Below are positions 15,990 to 25,122 of a DNA stretch of 64,000 nucleotides, piece after piece (the first letter of the stretch is position 1; each line of letters starts with the position of its first letter). Location of the stretch: positions 62,001 to 126,000 of the forward strand of contig NZ_PJMQ01000001.1 in the NCBI RefSeq assembly GCF_002846335.1, in the 5' to 3' direction. Position numbers and translations under genes: made by a program. Source of the DNA: Janthinobacterium sp. 61 (GTDB lineage Bacteria > Pseudomonadota > Gammaproteobacteria > Burkholderiales > Burkholderiaceae_D). Under the pieces are notes generated by a model. It ran no database searches. It was not told the origin of the DNA and was given only the letters and a program-made list of their open reading frames with translations.

Positions 15990-17234
15990 TCAGTCTTTCC
16001 GTCCGGCTTTCCAGTTCAGTCCGAAATTGTAGCGCTCGTCCATGGCCTGGTGCGCCGTGATTTTACCTTGGCCGCCGAAGTATTCCACCAATTTTGTCAC
16101 CTGCAGGTTGCCGCCGTGGTTTTCCAGCATGGCGATGGCGCACATGGCGTGCGAGCTGTCTGTGTCGAGACGCACTTCCACGGTAGGCTGGCCGGGAATC
16201 TCGATCGTCACGACGCCATCCGTGGCAGCCCAGTTCGGTACGCCTTCGTAGATGAAGGCGTAGACGAGCACGCGTTTGATCTGGTCGAAATGGCTGCCGT
16301 TGATGAAGATGTTTTCGCCGCTGCTGATGCTGCCCGTACGGTCGTCGCCTTCCAGATGGATGTAGGGCGGACGGTCGTAGGCGCCCCAGCTGTTGCCCAG
16401 CGCCTGCACGGCGCTCTTGGCACCGCTGCTCATTTCGAACAGGCAGCCGATGTCGAGGTCGATGCCGCCCGCGCGGCCGGCCGGCTTGTTGAACAGCTTG
16501 CCGAGGAAGCCCGTGTCCAGCTTCGAGGCGGGCGCCTGGCCTTGCGCGGCGTTCTGGTTCCAGTTCAGGTTGACACGGATGCGGCCATAGCCGCCGCTGT
16601 CGCGCTTGTCGAGCGAAATCTTGTCGCCGCGCTTTTCCAGGCGGATCTTCGACAGCGAGATTTTATTCGCCGGCGGCGGGGCCGCTGGCGTGGGGACGGG
16701 AATCGGTGCAGGGGCAGGAGCCGATTGCGCCGCCTCGCTGCCGCCGAAGTGCTTCAGCAGCGCCGCCAGGCCGCCGGCGAAGCCCTGGCCTACGGCGCCG
16801 AAGCGCCAGCTGCCGTCGCGGCGATACAGTTCGCCGATGATGACGGCTTTTTCATCCTGGAAGTCATTGCCCGTGAAGGCAAACGTGGCCGCCTGGCCCA
16901 GCGCCATGCTGGAGTTGCCCAGCGCGCGCATGCTGCCCTGTTCCGTCGCCGCCGTGAACACCAGCTTGTCGATCGAGGCGGGCAGGCGGGAAAGGTCCAC
17001 CTGGAAGGTGGAGCGGGGGCCGTTCAGGTCCACCGTGATGGCGTTGTCCGGCGCGCTTTTCTGGTTGAAGAACACCATGTAGCGGTCGTCCGACAGCTTG
17101 CCGGCCGCATCGACGCCGAAGCAGCTGACGTCCACTTCCATCGAACCTGAAACGATATCGAGCGTGACGGCAAACGGGCCATTCAAGCCCAGGTCAGCCA
17201 GTTTGCCTTTTTGTCCACGTGTGAAATTGGTCAT
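15990..17234 (-). CDS. terA: TerA-type tellurium-resistance/stress protein
   Basis: A 414-residue cytoplasmic protein with an N-terminal TerD-type beta-sandwich (about residues 1-165, with D-R-Y-M-V-F-F-N and the G-E-L-Y-R-R-D-G-S-W-R-F ending), a Pro/Ala linker (about 170-195) and a second TerA domain with L-D-I-G-C-L-F-E and Y-I-H-L-E-G-D-D-R-T-G. Known TerD-fold proteins bind calcium through acidic loops and are linked to tellurite, phage and stress resistance. ATG 17234 overlaps the stop of the CitE-like gene (ATGA), although the frame is open further upstream. It is the last gene of the coupled series ATP-grasp to TerA. Confidence 0.9.
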   Translation of the reverse strand: MTNFTRGQKGKLADLGLNGPFAVTLDIVSGSMEVDVSCFGVDAAGKLSDDRYMVFFNQKSAPDNAITVDLNGPRSTFQVDLSRLPASIDKLVFTAATEQGSMRALGNSSMALGQAATFAFTGNDFQDEKAVIIGELYRRDGSWRFGAVGQGFAGGLAALLKHFGGSEAAQSAPAPAPIPVPTPAAPPPANKISLSKIRLEKRGDKISLDKRDSGGYGRIRVNLNWNQNAAQGQAPASKLDTGFLGKLFNKPAGRAGGIDLDIGCLFEMSSGAKSAVQALGNSWGAYDRPPYIHLEGDDRTGSISSGENIFINGSHFDQIKRVLVYAFIYEGVPNWAATDGVVTIEIPGQPTVEVRLDTDSSHAMCAIAMLENHGGNLQVTKLVEYFGGQGKITAHQAMDERYNFGLNWKAGRKD

Positions 17235-18226
17235 GGTCGTGCAGTCCCTTCGTCGCTGGAGAGTTGAGTATTCAAGGAGTGATGCAAATGAGGGGCGGGC
17301 GCCGCGGCACCGTCGGCCGCATGGCGGATGCCGAACAGGCGCGCCTGCTCGATGATGCGCTGCGCCCAGCTGGAGTGGGTCGCCACTTCGCACATCGATT
17401 CCTGCATGCGGAACACGGCCGGGCTGTCCGGGTCGATGATGCGCAGTGCCAGTTCGATGTCCGACTGGGCCACCTGATAGTGGCGCTCGATCTGCGGCAC
17501 CTGGTCCGGGTGGATGGCCGTCTTGGCGATCATGCCATGCGCCATGTCCTGCGCCACTTCGGCGTCCAGCCAGCTGCCTTGCGACAAGTGCTCGAAGACG
17601 GGTGCCGTCAGCTGGAAGCCGTGCGGCTTGAAGATGGTGACCAGGCGGCCGATGACTTGCCCCAGCGGCGTTTGATAGATGGTGCCGCTGGTGGGGCGGC
17701 GCAGTCCCAGCAGGGCCAATAAATCGTTACCGCCGATGCGCAGGGCCAGGATGCGGCGGCGCACCTCCGGCGCCGACAGGAGGAGGCGGAACTGCTTCAT
17801 TTCCTCGTCGTCGAACACTTCCGCCGTTTCCAGCGTCGGCATCAGCAAATGGTGCGTGTGGCGCACCAGCTCGAAATACGCGGCGAAATTGTGGCGCGTG
17901 GACTTGGGCAGCACGAAGCCGCTCAATTTGTCCGCGCCGGGCATGGCCAGCACGCGCGCCAGTACGTCGAGATTGCGCACGCGCACGAAGCGCAGGGTAT
18001 CCGATTCGTCGCACATGTTTTGCAACGCCAGCGATAAATTGAACAGCGCGTAACTGAGGTCGCGCTCCGCGATGGCGTCTTCGGTGCAAAGTATGACCGA
18101 GCGCAAATGACTGAATTTGTCGCCATTGGCGATCGCCAGCAAGTCCTTGTGCGTGGTCGGCACATACATGGAGGCGCCCAGCGCCGCTTTATGCTCACTT
18201 TGTGGGTGTAGGGAGTTGTTATCCAT
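17231..18226 (-). CDS. CitE-like HpcH/HpaI aldolase-family protein of the Ter module
   Basis: A 331-residue protein of the TIM-barrel HpcH/HpaI aldolase/citrate lyase beta-like superfamily in the divergent form found in Ter clusters. Sequence features include the R-S-V-I-L-C-T-E-D-A-I near residue 43, L-R-I-G-G-N-D-L-L and the D-P-D-S-P-A-V-F-R-M stretch near residue 265. Barrel aldolases of this family make or break C-C bonds next to a carboxylate, using Mg2+. The start overlaps the end of the StiP-like gene by 8 bp and the stop overlaps terA by 4. Assignment rests on motif and context; the substrate is unknown. Confidence 0.82.
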   Translation of the reverse strand: MDNNSLHPQSEHKAALGASMYVPTTHKDLLAIANGDKFSHLRSVILCTEDAIAERDLSYALFNLSLALQNMCDESDTLRFVRVRNLDVLARVLAMPGADKLSGFVLPKSTRHNFAAYFELVRHTHHLLMPTLETAEVFDDEEMKQFRLLLSAPEVRRRILALRIGGNDLLALLGLRRPTSGTIYQTPLGQVIGRLVTIFKPHGFQLTAPVFEHLSQGSWLDAEVAQDMAHGMIAKTAIHPDQVPQIERHYQVAQSDIELALRIIDPDSPAVFRMQESMCEVATHSSWAQRIIEQARLFGIRHAADGAAAPAPHLHHSLNTQLSSDEGTARP

Positions 18227-19325
18227 CGACTGCGCTCCTGATAAGGGCGACCGCCTGGTAGGGCAGTGCCGGTTCTACTGTGACGGGTATGGCTTTTTCC
18301 TGCGCCAGAAGCAGCAAATGTGCCACGTCCGGCGCATTCGTGTCGCGCACGATCAGGCGTTCGGGCACGCGGCGCAGCAGCACGCGCGTCGCTTCGCCGA
18401 TGCCTGGCTTGATCAGATTGATGTCGCTGATGCCGTATTCCTGCTGCGCAGCGGCCATGTAGGCTTGCGAGCGCGCCGCCATGGCTGGCGCATCGCTCGC
18501 CTCGGCCAGCGGAACGCCGCTGCTGGCGGCGATCGCCATGGCGTCGGCCACCAGGCCGTCGGCGAAATCGCGCGACTGGTCGTGCTGCTCGAACTGCGCG
18601 TAGTACACGCAGCCGTGGTAGTCGTCGGGGCCGATGCTGTCATTGAGCACGGAGCGGCTGACCAGGCCCGAGACGGTGGCGTTCAAAATGCTCGACGGGA
18701 TCAGGTAGTCGCTGGCCGAGGCGGCGCAGGCGGCCGTGCCGGCCAGGTCGGACAGAACGAACAGGCCGCCGTCGATCAACGTGCCGTGCGCGGCGTTGAA
18801 ATCCTTGACCGTCTGGCGCAGTTCGCGCGAAATCACGCCCTTGCCCGTCCAGCCATCGACGAAGACGATGGACGCGTCGCCATGGCCCTGCGCCAGGATG
18901 TGCTTGAGGGCGTTCGCATCGATGCCGCGGTCGCGGATGATGGAGACGGAATAATGGCTGCACTCACGCTGGAACAACTGGCGCAGCAAATGACCGAGGA
19001 TGACGCCCACGGGCGTGCCGGCGCGCGCCAGCGACACCAGGGTGATGGCGCCAGTACGACGCGCCGCGATCAGGGCCGCCAGACGCAGGCAGTCGCGCGC
19101 CATCTGCAGGCGGTTGGCGGCAAACGCGCTCTGGAACAGCGCCAGATAGGCCGGCGAGGGCAGGGATTCCGGCGACAGCATTTCGCTGTAGTGGCGTTGG
19201 CCGGACTGGATCAAACGCTCCTTTTCGGCCAGGTCGAGGATGGGTTCGAGCGCCATCGGCGTGAGCAGAAATTCCACGTCTTCCTGGCGGTAGCTGCCGC
19301 TGAAATGCTGCGTGCCTTCGGTCAT
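18219..19325 (-). CDS. StiP-like phosphoribosyltransferase/PELOTA-domain protein
   Basis: A 368-residue protein. The first ~260 residues form a phosphoribosyltransferase-like domain: I-V-F-V-D-G-W-T-G-K-G near residue 152 corresponds to the PRPP-binding loop. The C-terminal ~90 residues resemble the PELOTA-type RNA-binding domain that closes this family (R-L-I-V-R-D-T-N-A-P-D-V-A-H-L). Databases often call such proteins 'cysteine protease StiP'. ATG 19325 overlaps the HAD stop (ATGA); the longer open frame upstream is the antisense-like overlap of the HAD gene. Inferred role: transfer of a ribose-phosphate unit in the Ter-linked pathway. Confidence 0.82.
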   Translation of the reverse strand: MTEGTQHFSGSYRQEDVEFLLTPMALEPILDLAEKERLIQSGQRHYSEMLSPESLPSPAYLALFQSAFAANRLQMARDCLRLAALIAARRTGAITLVSLARAGTPVGVILGHLLRQLFQRECSHYSVSIIRDRGIDANALKHILAQGHGDASIVFVDGWTGKGVISRELRQTVKDFNAAHGTLIDGGLFVLSDLAGTAACAASASDYLIPSSILNATVSGLVSRSVLNDSIGPDDYHGCVYYAQFEQHDQSRDFADGLVADAMAIAASSGVPLAEASDAPAMAARSQAYMAAAQQEYGISDINLIKPGIGEATRVLLRRVPERLIVRDTNAPDVAHLLLLAQEKAIPVTVEPALPYQAVALIRSAVDG

Positions 19326-20074
19326 AGCGCCGCCACCGTGAGTGCCGCCAGCTGGGTGCCGTTGGGGATGATGGCGTAGTCGCATTCGGCCATGAAACGC
19401 GCGTCCGAACGGCTGTCGCCCATGCCAAAGCTGACGATGGGGCCATGCTCGGCTTCCAGTTCCGCGCGCAGGTAGGCCACGGCGCGCGCCTTGTTCAGGG
19501 TCTTCGGTAGCACGGCAAGGTTGTTGCCGTTGCGGTGGATGAAGTAGTCGGCGCCTTCCTTGGCGATCCACTGCTGCAGCACCTGCTCCTCGATGTCGGC
19601 CAGGCGCTCGCCGCGCGCTTCATGGTCCTTGACGACGATGTAGAAAGGCGTGTTGTAATCCTCGATCAGGCGCGCGCGCGAGGGCATGCCTGCCTTGATC
19701 TGGAAATCGTCGATGATGCGCATGGCGTCCTGCAGGCCGGGCAGCGCCGTCTGCATGTCGTTCTGCATCAGCGCCAGCCAGCCCGCGTCGAGCGCGCCGC
19801 CAGGCTGCAGCACGATGCCGCCGTAGTCGAGCACGCTGTAGCTGGTAAACGGCAGGTCGACCCGGCGGAAGGCGTCGCCATTCCTTGCCGTGGCGGGAAT
19901 CAGGGTCATGCCGCTTTGTGCGAATTCAAAGAAGGCGCGCTGGCGCGCCGTCGTAAACGAGCAGGCGTCACCATTTTTCAGGTAGGCGGCGGCTTGCAGG
20001 TCGGTCGCGCCGACGCATTTCTTAGGGGTCTGGAACAGTGTGTCGTCCAGATCAACAAACAGGAATTTCTTCAA
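19322..20074 (-). CDS. HAD-superfamily phosphatase of the Ter module
   Basis: A 250-residue HAD hydrolase. Motif I is D-L-D-D-T at residues 8-12, with the nucleophilic Asp8 and acid Asp10. Motif II is the P-A-T-A-R region near 60, and the metal-binding motif IV is G-M-G-D-S-R-S-D near 217. The cap insert suggests a Cof/SPP-like subtype acting on a sugar- or nucleotide-phosphate. It overlaps the phosphoribosyltransferase gene upstream by 23 bp and the StiP-like gene downstream by 4, so these are tightly coupled. Confidence 0.88.
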   Translation of the reverse strand: MKKFLFVDLDDTLFQTPKKCVGATDLQAAAYLKNGDACSFTTARQRAFFEFAQSGMTLIPATARNGDAFRRVDLPFTSYSVLDYGGIVLQPGGALDAGWLALMQNDMQTALPGLQDAMRIIDDFQIKAGMPSRARLIEDYNTPFYIVVKDHEARGERLADIEEQVLQQWIAKEGADYFIHRNGNNLAVLPKTLNKARAVAYLRAELEAEHGPIVSFGMGDSRSDARFMAECDYAIIPNGTQLAALTVAAL

Positions 20075-21209
20075 TTTTGGTCTCTGACTGAAAGTGGAAC
20101 AGGCGGCCGTTCAACTGGCCGGCGAGTTGCATGAGGGCCGGACTGGCCGGGGTTTCATGGCAGATGAAAACGTGCTGGTACTGGCCAGGCGCCACGTTGT
20201 ACAGATAGTTGGCGATGCCTTCGCCGTAATTGTCGTCGCAGCGGACGATATGGCCGACGGAGCCCCACGACAAAATCGGTGAGCGCGTGGTCGATTGCAC
20301 CACGACGTTCTTGCCCAGCGCTTCTAGCTCGCGCGCGAGCAAAAACGACGGGTGCATGAATTCGCCCGTGCCCAGCACCAGCACGGAGTCGCCCGCGCCG
20401 ATTTCTTGCGCCAGCTGTACCGCCAGGCCTTGCGGCGCCGCCAGAGCGCGGCTCACGCCAATACGGCCGAAGGCGGAGCTGGCACCCCTTTCTGCATTCG
20501 CCTCGAAACGCTGCGCGCTGGCCGCTATCGGAGCCGGCGCATCGCCGGCCTGGAATGTGTACTGGCCGGATAGCGCCGCGCCTATGGTGGTGGGCAGGCC
20601 GAAACGCTGCGTGAGGCCCGCGTTGGCTGCCTGGCCCATGAAATTGGTGATCACGCCCAGGTGCAGCTTTTCCAGCTGCGGATAGCGTGCGCGGCACACT
20701 TGCACCAGGTTGGCGAAGGTGTTGCCGGTCGACGCTTCATCGTCGATCAGCACCAGGCTGCGCGCCGTGGAAAACAGCGCGCTGGCCGCGACCGACAGGT
20801 GTAAAAACTGGCGCGGTGCGTGGCTGTGCGATTCCTCGAATTCGAAGAAGGGCACGCTGCCCACGCGATAGCGCGAGCTGTGCAGGAACAGGGCCTTGCC
20901 GTTCGGATTGGCGCGCAACCACGCTTCGAACACTCCCTGGCCCAGGCCGACGGCCGTTTCGGCCATGGCGATGAAGACCACGGGGCCGGGCAGGCTGGGG
21001 GGGATTTGCGCTGCCAGGTCGTCGTGGATGGCTTCCATGGCGCGCGGCGTGACGGGCCAGTGCTTGCCCAGCACCTTGGACAGGAACAGGAAGCCGCGCT
21101 TGGCGTTGGCACGCGCGGCATAGCCGATCAGCCAGTCCAGCGGAAAGCGCGCCTCGTCCACTTTCAAGGTCAGCTCGCCCGTGGGCATCTGCTGCTTGAC
21201 GATGTTCAT
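20052..21209 (-). CDS. phosphoribosyltransferase-TRSP domain protein of the Ter module
   Basis: A 385-residue protein. A type I phosphoribosyltransferase domain holds the PRPP loop V-L-I-D-D-E-A-S-T-G-N-T-F near residue 154, which is a near-perfect match to the family motif. The C-terminal ~120 residues carry the TRSP-type features (V-L-G-T-G-E-F-M-H-P-S-F and V-Q-S-T-T-R-S-P). Known comparative genomics places this fusion only in Ter stress clusters. It overlaps the ATP-grasp gene (ATGA at 21206-21209) and the HAD gene. Likely use of PRPP to add ribose-phosphate to an unknown base or acceptor. Confidence 0.88.
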   Translation of the reverse strand: MNIVKQQMPTGELTLKVDEARFPLDWLIGYAARANAKRGFLFLSKVLGKHWPVTPRAMEAIHDDLAAQIPPSLPGPVVFIAMAETAVGLGQGVFEAWLRANPNGKALFLHSSRYRVGSVPFFEFEESHSHAPRQFLHLSVAASALFSTARSLVLIDDEASTGNTFANLVQVCRARYPQLEKLHLGVITNFMGQAANAGLTQRFGLPTTIGAALSGQYTFQAGDAPAPIAASAQRFEANAERGASSAFGRIGVSRALAAPQGLAVQLAQEIGAGDSVLVLGTGEFMHPSFLLARELEALGKNVVVQSTTRSPILSWGSVGHIVRCDDNYGEGIANYLYNVAPGQYQHVFICHETPASPALMQLAGQLNGRLFHFQSETKIEEIPVC

Positions 21210-22243
21210 GGCAGCTCCACGGCGTAGGCGGCTTCGCCCACGCGCATGCCTTCGTGGATGGCGGGCACGGTGAGCTTGTCAAAGCCCTGGTCGAAACCGG
21301 CCAGCGCCAGGTAGGGCAGGTTCGGACCTGCCGCGCACGCCATGCCGATGCCGCCCGACATGCGCGGGTTGATTTCCAACAAAGCCAGGCCGTTCGCGCC
21401 TACACGGAACTGGATGTTGAAGACGCCATTGAGGAGGTAGTCGCGCGCCAGTTTGTCGCAGGCTGCCAGCAAGTCGGCGCGCAGCTCGATCAGCTGGCCG
21501 CTGCCACCGCCATGCAGCTTCTTGCGCGGCACGGCGCAAATGAGCTTGCCCTGATCGGCGACGCAGTCGGCGCTGTATTCGTGGCCGTCAAGGTATTCCA
21601 TCAGCAGCAGGGTCTTGAACGTTTCCATCTGCGCCAGGCCGCTGCGCAGCTCTTGCGCATTGATCTGGTAGGCGGCGCCGGCCAGCAACAGCTGGGCGCT
21701 GGTGCGCTCTTCATCGAGAATGGCAAAGCCCAGGGCATACACGGATTCGGACGGCTTGATACACAGCTTGCGGTGCAGCGGGCGCAGCTCGGCGTAGGCG
21801 GCGTCGTATTCCGCGATGGTCGTCACGGCACGGTAGTCGGCTGGGCGCGCCATCGGCAGATCGAGGCCGTCGCAGAAGCGCGCCTTGTCGTGCATCAGGG
21901 TCAGTGTTTCTTCGCTGGCCACGCTGAGCACGCGCGTGCCGAGGGCGGCGAAACGCGCGCTGGCGCTGCCGATCAGGCCCGCTTCCTTGCCGGGCCAGAA
22001 AATCGTGATGTTGCGGTCGCGGCAGAATTCCAGGCACCACTCCACATAATTGAGGCCCGTTAATCCCGACGGTTCGACCGCATATTCGTGGGCCGACAAA
22101 AAGGCCGCCGCATGCGCGTTCGTATTGCTGCACACGATGTGGTAGCGGGGCTGGCCGCCAGTTGCGGCCATATCGGCCTCGCGGATCAGGCGCATGGCCG
22201 TGCCGACCGAGGAAAATGTTTTGTTGAACCAGACTCTTTGCAT
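21206..22243 (-). CDS. ATP-grasp ligase of the Ter module
   Basis: A 345-residue ATP-grasp enzyme. The N-terminal pre-ATP-grasp domain is followed by the ATP-binding part with C-I-K-P-S-E-S-V-Y-A-L-G-F (nucleotide-binding lysine near 167) and the C-terminal L-L-E-I-N-P-R-M-S-G-G-I-G, whose Glu and Asn are the Mg2+ ligands. Family members form amide, peptide or thioester bonds through acyl-phosphates. It starts the tightly overlapped set of biosynthetic genes, 95 bp after the AIM24-like gene. Likely ligates a carboxylate to an amine in the Ter-linked product. Confidence 0.87.
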   Translation of the reverse strand: MQRVWFNKTFSSVGTAMRLIREADMAATGGQPRYHIVCSNTNAHAAAFLSAHEYAVEPSGLTGLNYVEWCLEFCRDRNITIFWPGKEAGLIGSASARFAALGTRVLSVASEETLTLMHDKARFCDGLDLPMARPADYRAVTTIAEYDAAYAELRPLHRKLCIKPSESVYALGFAILDEERTSAQLLLAGAAYQINAQELRSGLAQMETFKTLLLMEYLDGHEYSADCVADQGKLICAVPRKKLHGGGSGQLIELRADLLAACDKLARDYLLNGVFNIQFRVGANGLALLEINPRMSGGIGMACAAGPNLPYLALAGFDQGFDKLTVPAIHEGMRVGEAAYAVELP

Positions 22244-22338
22244 GTACGGGGACCGGGTGGAAATAGGGGAAGCCGCGCGCAGGTGCGCGCGCGGGAAGTC
22301 TATATAGCCAGACTTAACCTGGCCTTAGAGAGAGGGAA

Positions 22339-23055
22339 TCAGCCAGCTTTGCCGCTGGCGGTCCATTTCAAAAATGCGTCGCGGTTGCGCGAGCAGATAA
22401 ACACCTTGCCCGAACCGGAAAAGCGCAGCACGATACCTTCGCCGCTGGTCACGCTATTGACGATATTGCCGAGGAAACCGCCGATGCCGCCGCCGTTGGC
22501 GCCGCCACCCGTGGTCACGGAAATCTCGTATTTCAGGCTATTGTCCCAGCACACTACGTGGGAATTGTCGATCACGACATCCTTGCCCGGCTCGACGTCG
22601 AGCTGGAACATGGAGCCGAAGCCCGACACCACCACTTGCCCCGTGCCGGCTGTTTCCATGACGAAGAAGCCGCCCGACTGGGCGAACAGCGCGTTACCGA
22701 TGCTTTGCGTGCGCACTTTCATTTCCGTGCCCGAGGTGGCGGCGACAAAGGCACCGTCGTTGAGCAGGTACTGGCGTGCGCCCACGTCGACCACTTCGAT
22801 TGCGCCCGGAAGGGTGGGCGAGAGCAGGCAGTCGCCACTGCCGCGCACCGCTTCGATATGCTGCTGGAAGAACGATTCGCCATTCGCGAAGCGGCGCATG
22901 ATGGCACTGCCCAAGCCGCCGGTCATTTTGCCTTTCAAGTCCAGCGCCGTTTCCATCATCACCATCGCATCGGATTCGCAATAGATGGTTTCGCCCTGCT
23001 TCATGCTGACGTGAAGGAAGGGATCGACGTCGCCGGTGACACTAAATACTGGCAT
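22339..23055 (-). CDS. AIM24-family (TIGR00266-like) protein
   Basis: A 238-residue soluble beta-rich protein. It shows the family's G-E-T-I-Y-C-E-S-D-A-M-V, A-L-D-L-K-G and glycine-rich G-G-G-A-N-G-G-G-I-G-G-F segments, and fits the usual length of ~230-250. AIM24-like proteins adopt a trimeric double beta-roll with unclear function and often accompany TerD-type genes. GGAGAT lies 5 bases before its ATG, and a terminator hairpin lies between it and terD, so it may be expressed partly by read-through. Confidence 0.85.
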   Translation of the reverse strand: MPVFSVTGDVDPFLHVSMKQGETIYCESDAMVMMETALDLKGKMTGGLGSAIMRRFANGESFFQQHIEAVRGSGDCLLSPTLPGAIEVVDVGARQYLLNDGAFVAATSGTEMKVRTQSIGNALFAQSGGFFVMETAGTGQVVVSGFGSMFQLDVEPGKDVVIDNSHVVCWDNSLKYEISVTTGGGANGGGIGGFLGNIVNSVTSGEGIVLRFSGSGKVFICSRNRDAFLKWTASGKAG

Positions 23056-23066
23056 GATAAATCTCC

Positions 23067-23098
23067 AAAAAAAAGCCGCCTGAGTACGTCCAGGCGGC
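23067..23098 (-). terminator. intrinsic terminator/attenuator between terD and the AIM24-like gene
   Basis: On the minus strand GCCGCCTG (23098-23091) pairs with CAGGCGGC (23082-23075), then eight T residues follow (23074-23067). The T run directly abuts the GGAGAT ribosome site of the next gene. Some transcription must continue past it, or a second start must exist, for the rest of the Ter cluster. Confidence 0.88.
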
Positions 23099-23119
23099 TG
23101 TGTTTAGCGCATAAAACGT

Positions 23120-23695
23120 TTAGGCATTCACACCGAACGAACGGGCCAGAGGGCCGAGGCCGCCATTGAAGCCCTGGCCGATGGCCTTGAACTTCCATTC
23201 GCCGTTGTAGCGGTAGATTTCGCCAAAGATCATCGCCGTTTCCGTCGAGCTGTCTTCGGACAGGTCGTAGCGGGCGATTTCTTTTTCGCCTTCCGCGTTC
23301 AGGCAGCGGATGAAGGCTTTCGAGACCATGCCGAAGTTCTGGCGGCGCGCGTCGGCGTCGTGAATGGTGACGGTGACGCTGATGCGGTCGATGTCGGCCG
23401 GTACGCGCGACAGGTCGATTTCGATACGCTCATCGTCGCCTTCGCCTTCGCCCGTGGTGTTGTCGCCCGTGTGGACGACGGAACCGTCGGTCGACTTCAG
23501 GTTGTTGTAGAAGATGAAGTCAGAGTCGCCACGGACTTTGCCGTCGCTTTTCAGGAGGAAAGCACTACCGTCAAGGTCGAAGGTGGCGCCGTCCGTGGAA
23601 CGAGGATCCCAGCCGAGGCCGACGATGATCTTCTTCAGGTTCGGTGCTTCCTTGCTCAGGTTGACGTTGCCGCCTTTTTGCAAACTGATTGCCAT
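23120..23695 (-). CDS. terD: TerD-family stress protein
   Basis: A 191-residue cytoplasmic protein, the standard TerD/CABP length. It begins [15 protein letters not shown], has D-S-D-F-I-F-Y-N-N near residue 60, the acidic calcium loop [12 protein letters not shown] near 85-95, and ends with the G-Q-G-F-N-G-G-L motif. TerD binds Ca2+ and is needed for tellurite resistance and filamentation/stress phenotypes in other bacteria. AAAAAGGAG precedes ATG 23695, so I reject the longer upstream frame. It is followed by a strong terminator, so it is probably the most highly expressed gene of the cluster. Confidence 0.94.
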   Translation of the reverse strand: MAISLQKGGNVNLSKEAPNLKKIIVGLGWDPRSTDGATFDLDGSAFLLKSDGKVRGDSDFIFYNNLKSTDGSVVHTGDNTTGEGEGDDERIEIDLSRVPADIDRISVTVTIHDADARRQNFGMVSKAFIRCLNAEGEKEIARYDLSEDSSTETAMIFGEIYRYNGEWKFKAIGQGFNGGLGPLARSFGVNA

Positions 23696-23795
23696 GTGGT
23701 GCTCCTTTTTATTAAATAACTCAAACATACCTTCATGGGATGAGCGCAAGGCGCTCGTGCCATTACTCTCTCAATTGGGGGCGAGCCCCCCGATT

Positions 23796-24878
23796 TCAAG
23801 CTTGTGCCGCGTGCCGTTTGCGATAACGCAGGGACGACCACAGCGAGACCAGGATGAAGGCCACGCCCGACAGGCCCGTGAACCACTCCGGAATATGGTA
23901 CTTGACGGACGCCAGCATGATCAAGGCCAGGATGCCGATCGCATAATGGGCGCCGTGCTCCAGGTAGACGAATTCGTCCAGCGTGCCCTTGTGCACCAGG
24001 AAGACTGTCATCGAGCGCACGAACATGGCGCCGATGGCCAGGCCCAGCATGATGATGACGACGTCGTTGGTGATGGCGAATGCGCCGATCACGCCGTCAA
24101 AGCTGAACGAGGCGTCCAGCACTTCCAGGTACAGGAAGCCGCCGATGCTGCCGCGCGCCACCGTTTTGACGAGATCGCCATTGCCGTTCCTGGCTGGCGC
24201 GGCGCCTTCTTCTGCGTCATCCTGCAAGTCCGGTTCGCCTTCTTCCAGCAAGCCGCTGATCCAGTTTACGCCGATGTAGACGGCGATGCCGACGATGCCC
24301 GCAGCGAGCACGCTGTATTTTTCATCCGCAGGGCCCATCGCCACGCAGGCCGCCACGGCGCCCATGGTGATCAGCACGGCCAGGCTTTCGGTGCCCAGCG
24401 CATTCACTTTTTCCTCGGCCCAGCCCAGCCAGTGCAATTCCTTCTCGTCGTCAAACAGGAAGTTCAGGAAGACCAGCAGCAGGAAGGCGCCGCCGAAGGC
24501 CGCCACTTGCGCATGGTTGTCCGTCAGGTGCTTGGCATAGACATCCGGCGTGGTGGTGGCCATGGTCCACACGTCGACCAGGCCCAGGCCCGTGGCCACC
24601 GATACGATGACCAGCGGGAACAGCAGCCGCATGCCGAAGACGGCCACGAGGATACCGACCGTCAAGAACAGTTTTTGCCAGAATTCATTCCAGTGACGCA
24701 AGACCGAGGCATTCACCACGGCATTGTCGAACGACAGCGACACTTCCATGATGCCCAGCACGCCCGTGATCCACAGCGCCTGGATCATGCCTGACATGCC
24801 GCCATGGCTGTAACCCCACCAGCCCGACACTGCCATCAGGATGAAAGTGACTAAAAAGGAAATTCTGAAATGCCGCAT
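23796..24878 (-). CDS. TerC-like DUF475 integral membrane protein
   Basis: A 360-residue membrane protein with about nine helices. Two repeated acidic intramembrane motifs, E-V-S-L-S-F-D-N-A-V near residue 47 and E-V-L-D-A-S-F-S-F-D-G-V near 236, are the TerC/DUF475 signature and probably form a metal-ion path, as proposed for TerC/Alx manganese exporters. A long acidic loop (around 205-225) lies between the halves. It is the first gene on the minus strand of the Ter region, 100 bp before terD. Inferred partner of TerD at the membrane, handling Mn2+ or Ca2+. Confidence 0.9.
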   Translation of the reverse strand: MRHFRISFLVTFILMAVSGWWGYSHGGMSGMIQALWITGVLGIMEVSLSFDNAVVNASVLRHWNEFWQKLFLTVGILVAVFGMRLLFPLVIVSVATGLGLVDVWTMATTTPDVYAKHLTDNHAQVAAFGGAFLLLVFLNFLFDDEKELHWLGWAEEKVNALGTESLAVLITMGAVAACVAMGPADEKYSVLAAGIVGIAVYIGVNWISGLLEEGEPDLQDDAEEGAAPARNGNGDLVKTVARGSIGGFLYLEVLDASFSFDGVIGAFAITNDVVIIMLGLAIGAMFVRSMTVFLVHKGTLDEFVYLEHGAHYAIGILALIMLASVKYHIPEWFTGLSGVAFILVSLWSSLRYRKRHAAQA

Positions 24879-25122
24879 GAGGACCCCGTTGCAAGTATGA
24901 AAGACGTTTGATTATCCGCGCCGCTGTGCGCGCCGCGCTCAGTGTTGATATACGTCAATTGTTGTATATGCCATGATTTTATATTAGTTGCCGCCAAGGG
25001 CGGCGTTTTATAGGTTGACGACAGACAGTTCTGCTGGCGCGGATGATCTGCGATAATTGCGGCGCGCCCCTCCGGCTGCCGCAGCCCCTGACACACTCTA
25101 TACATATAAGAAGGAATACCCC

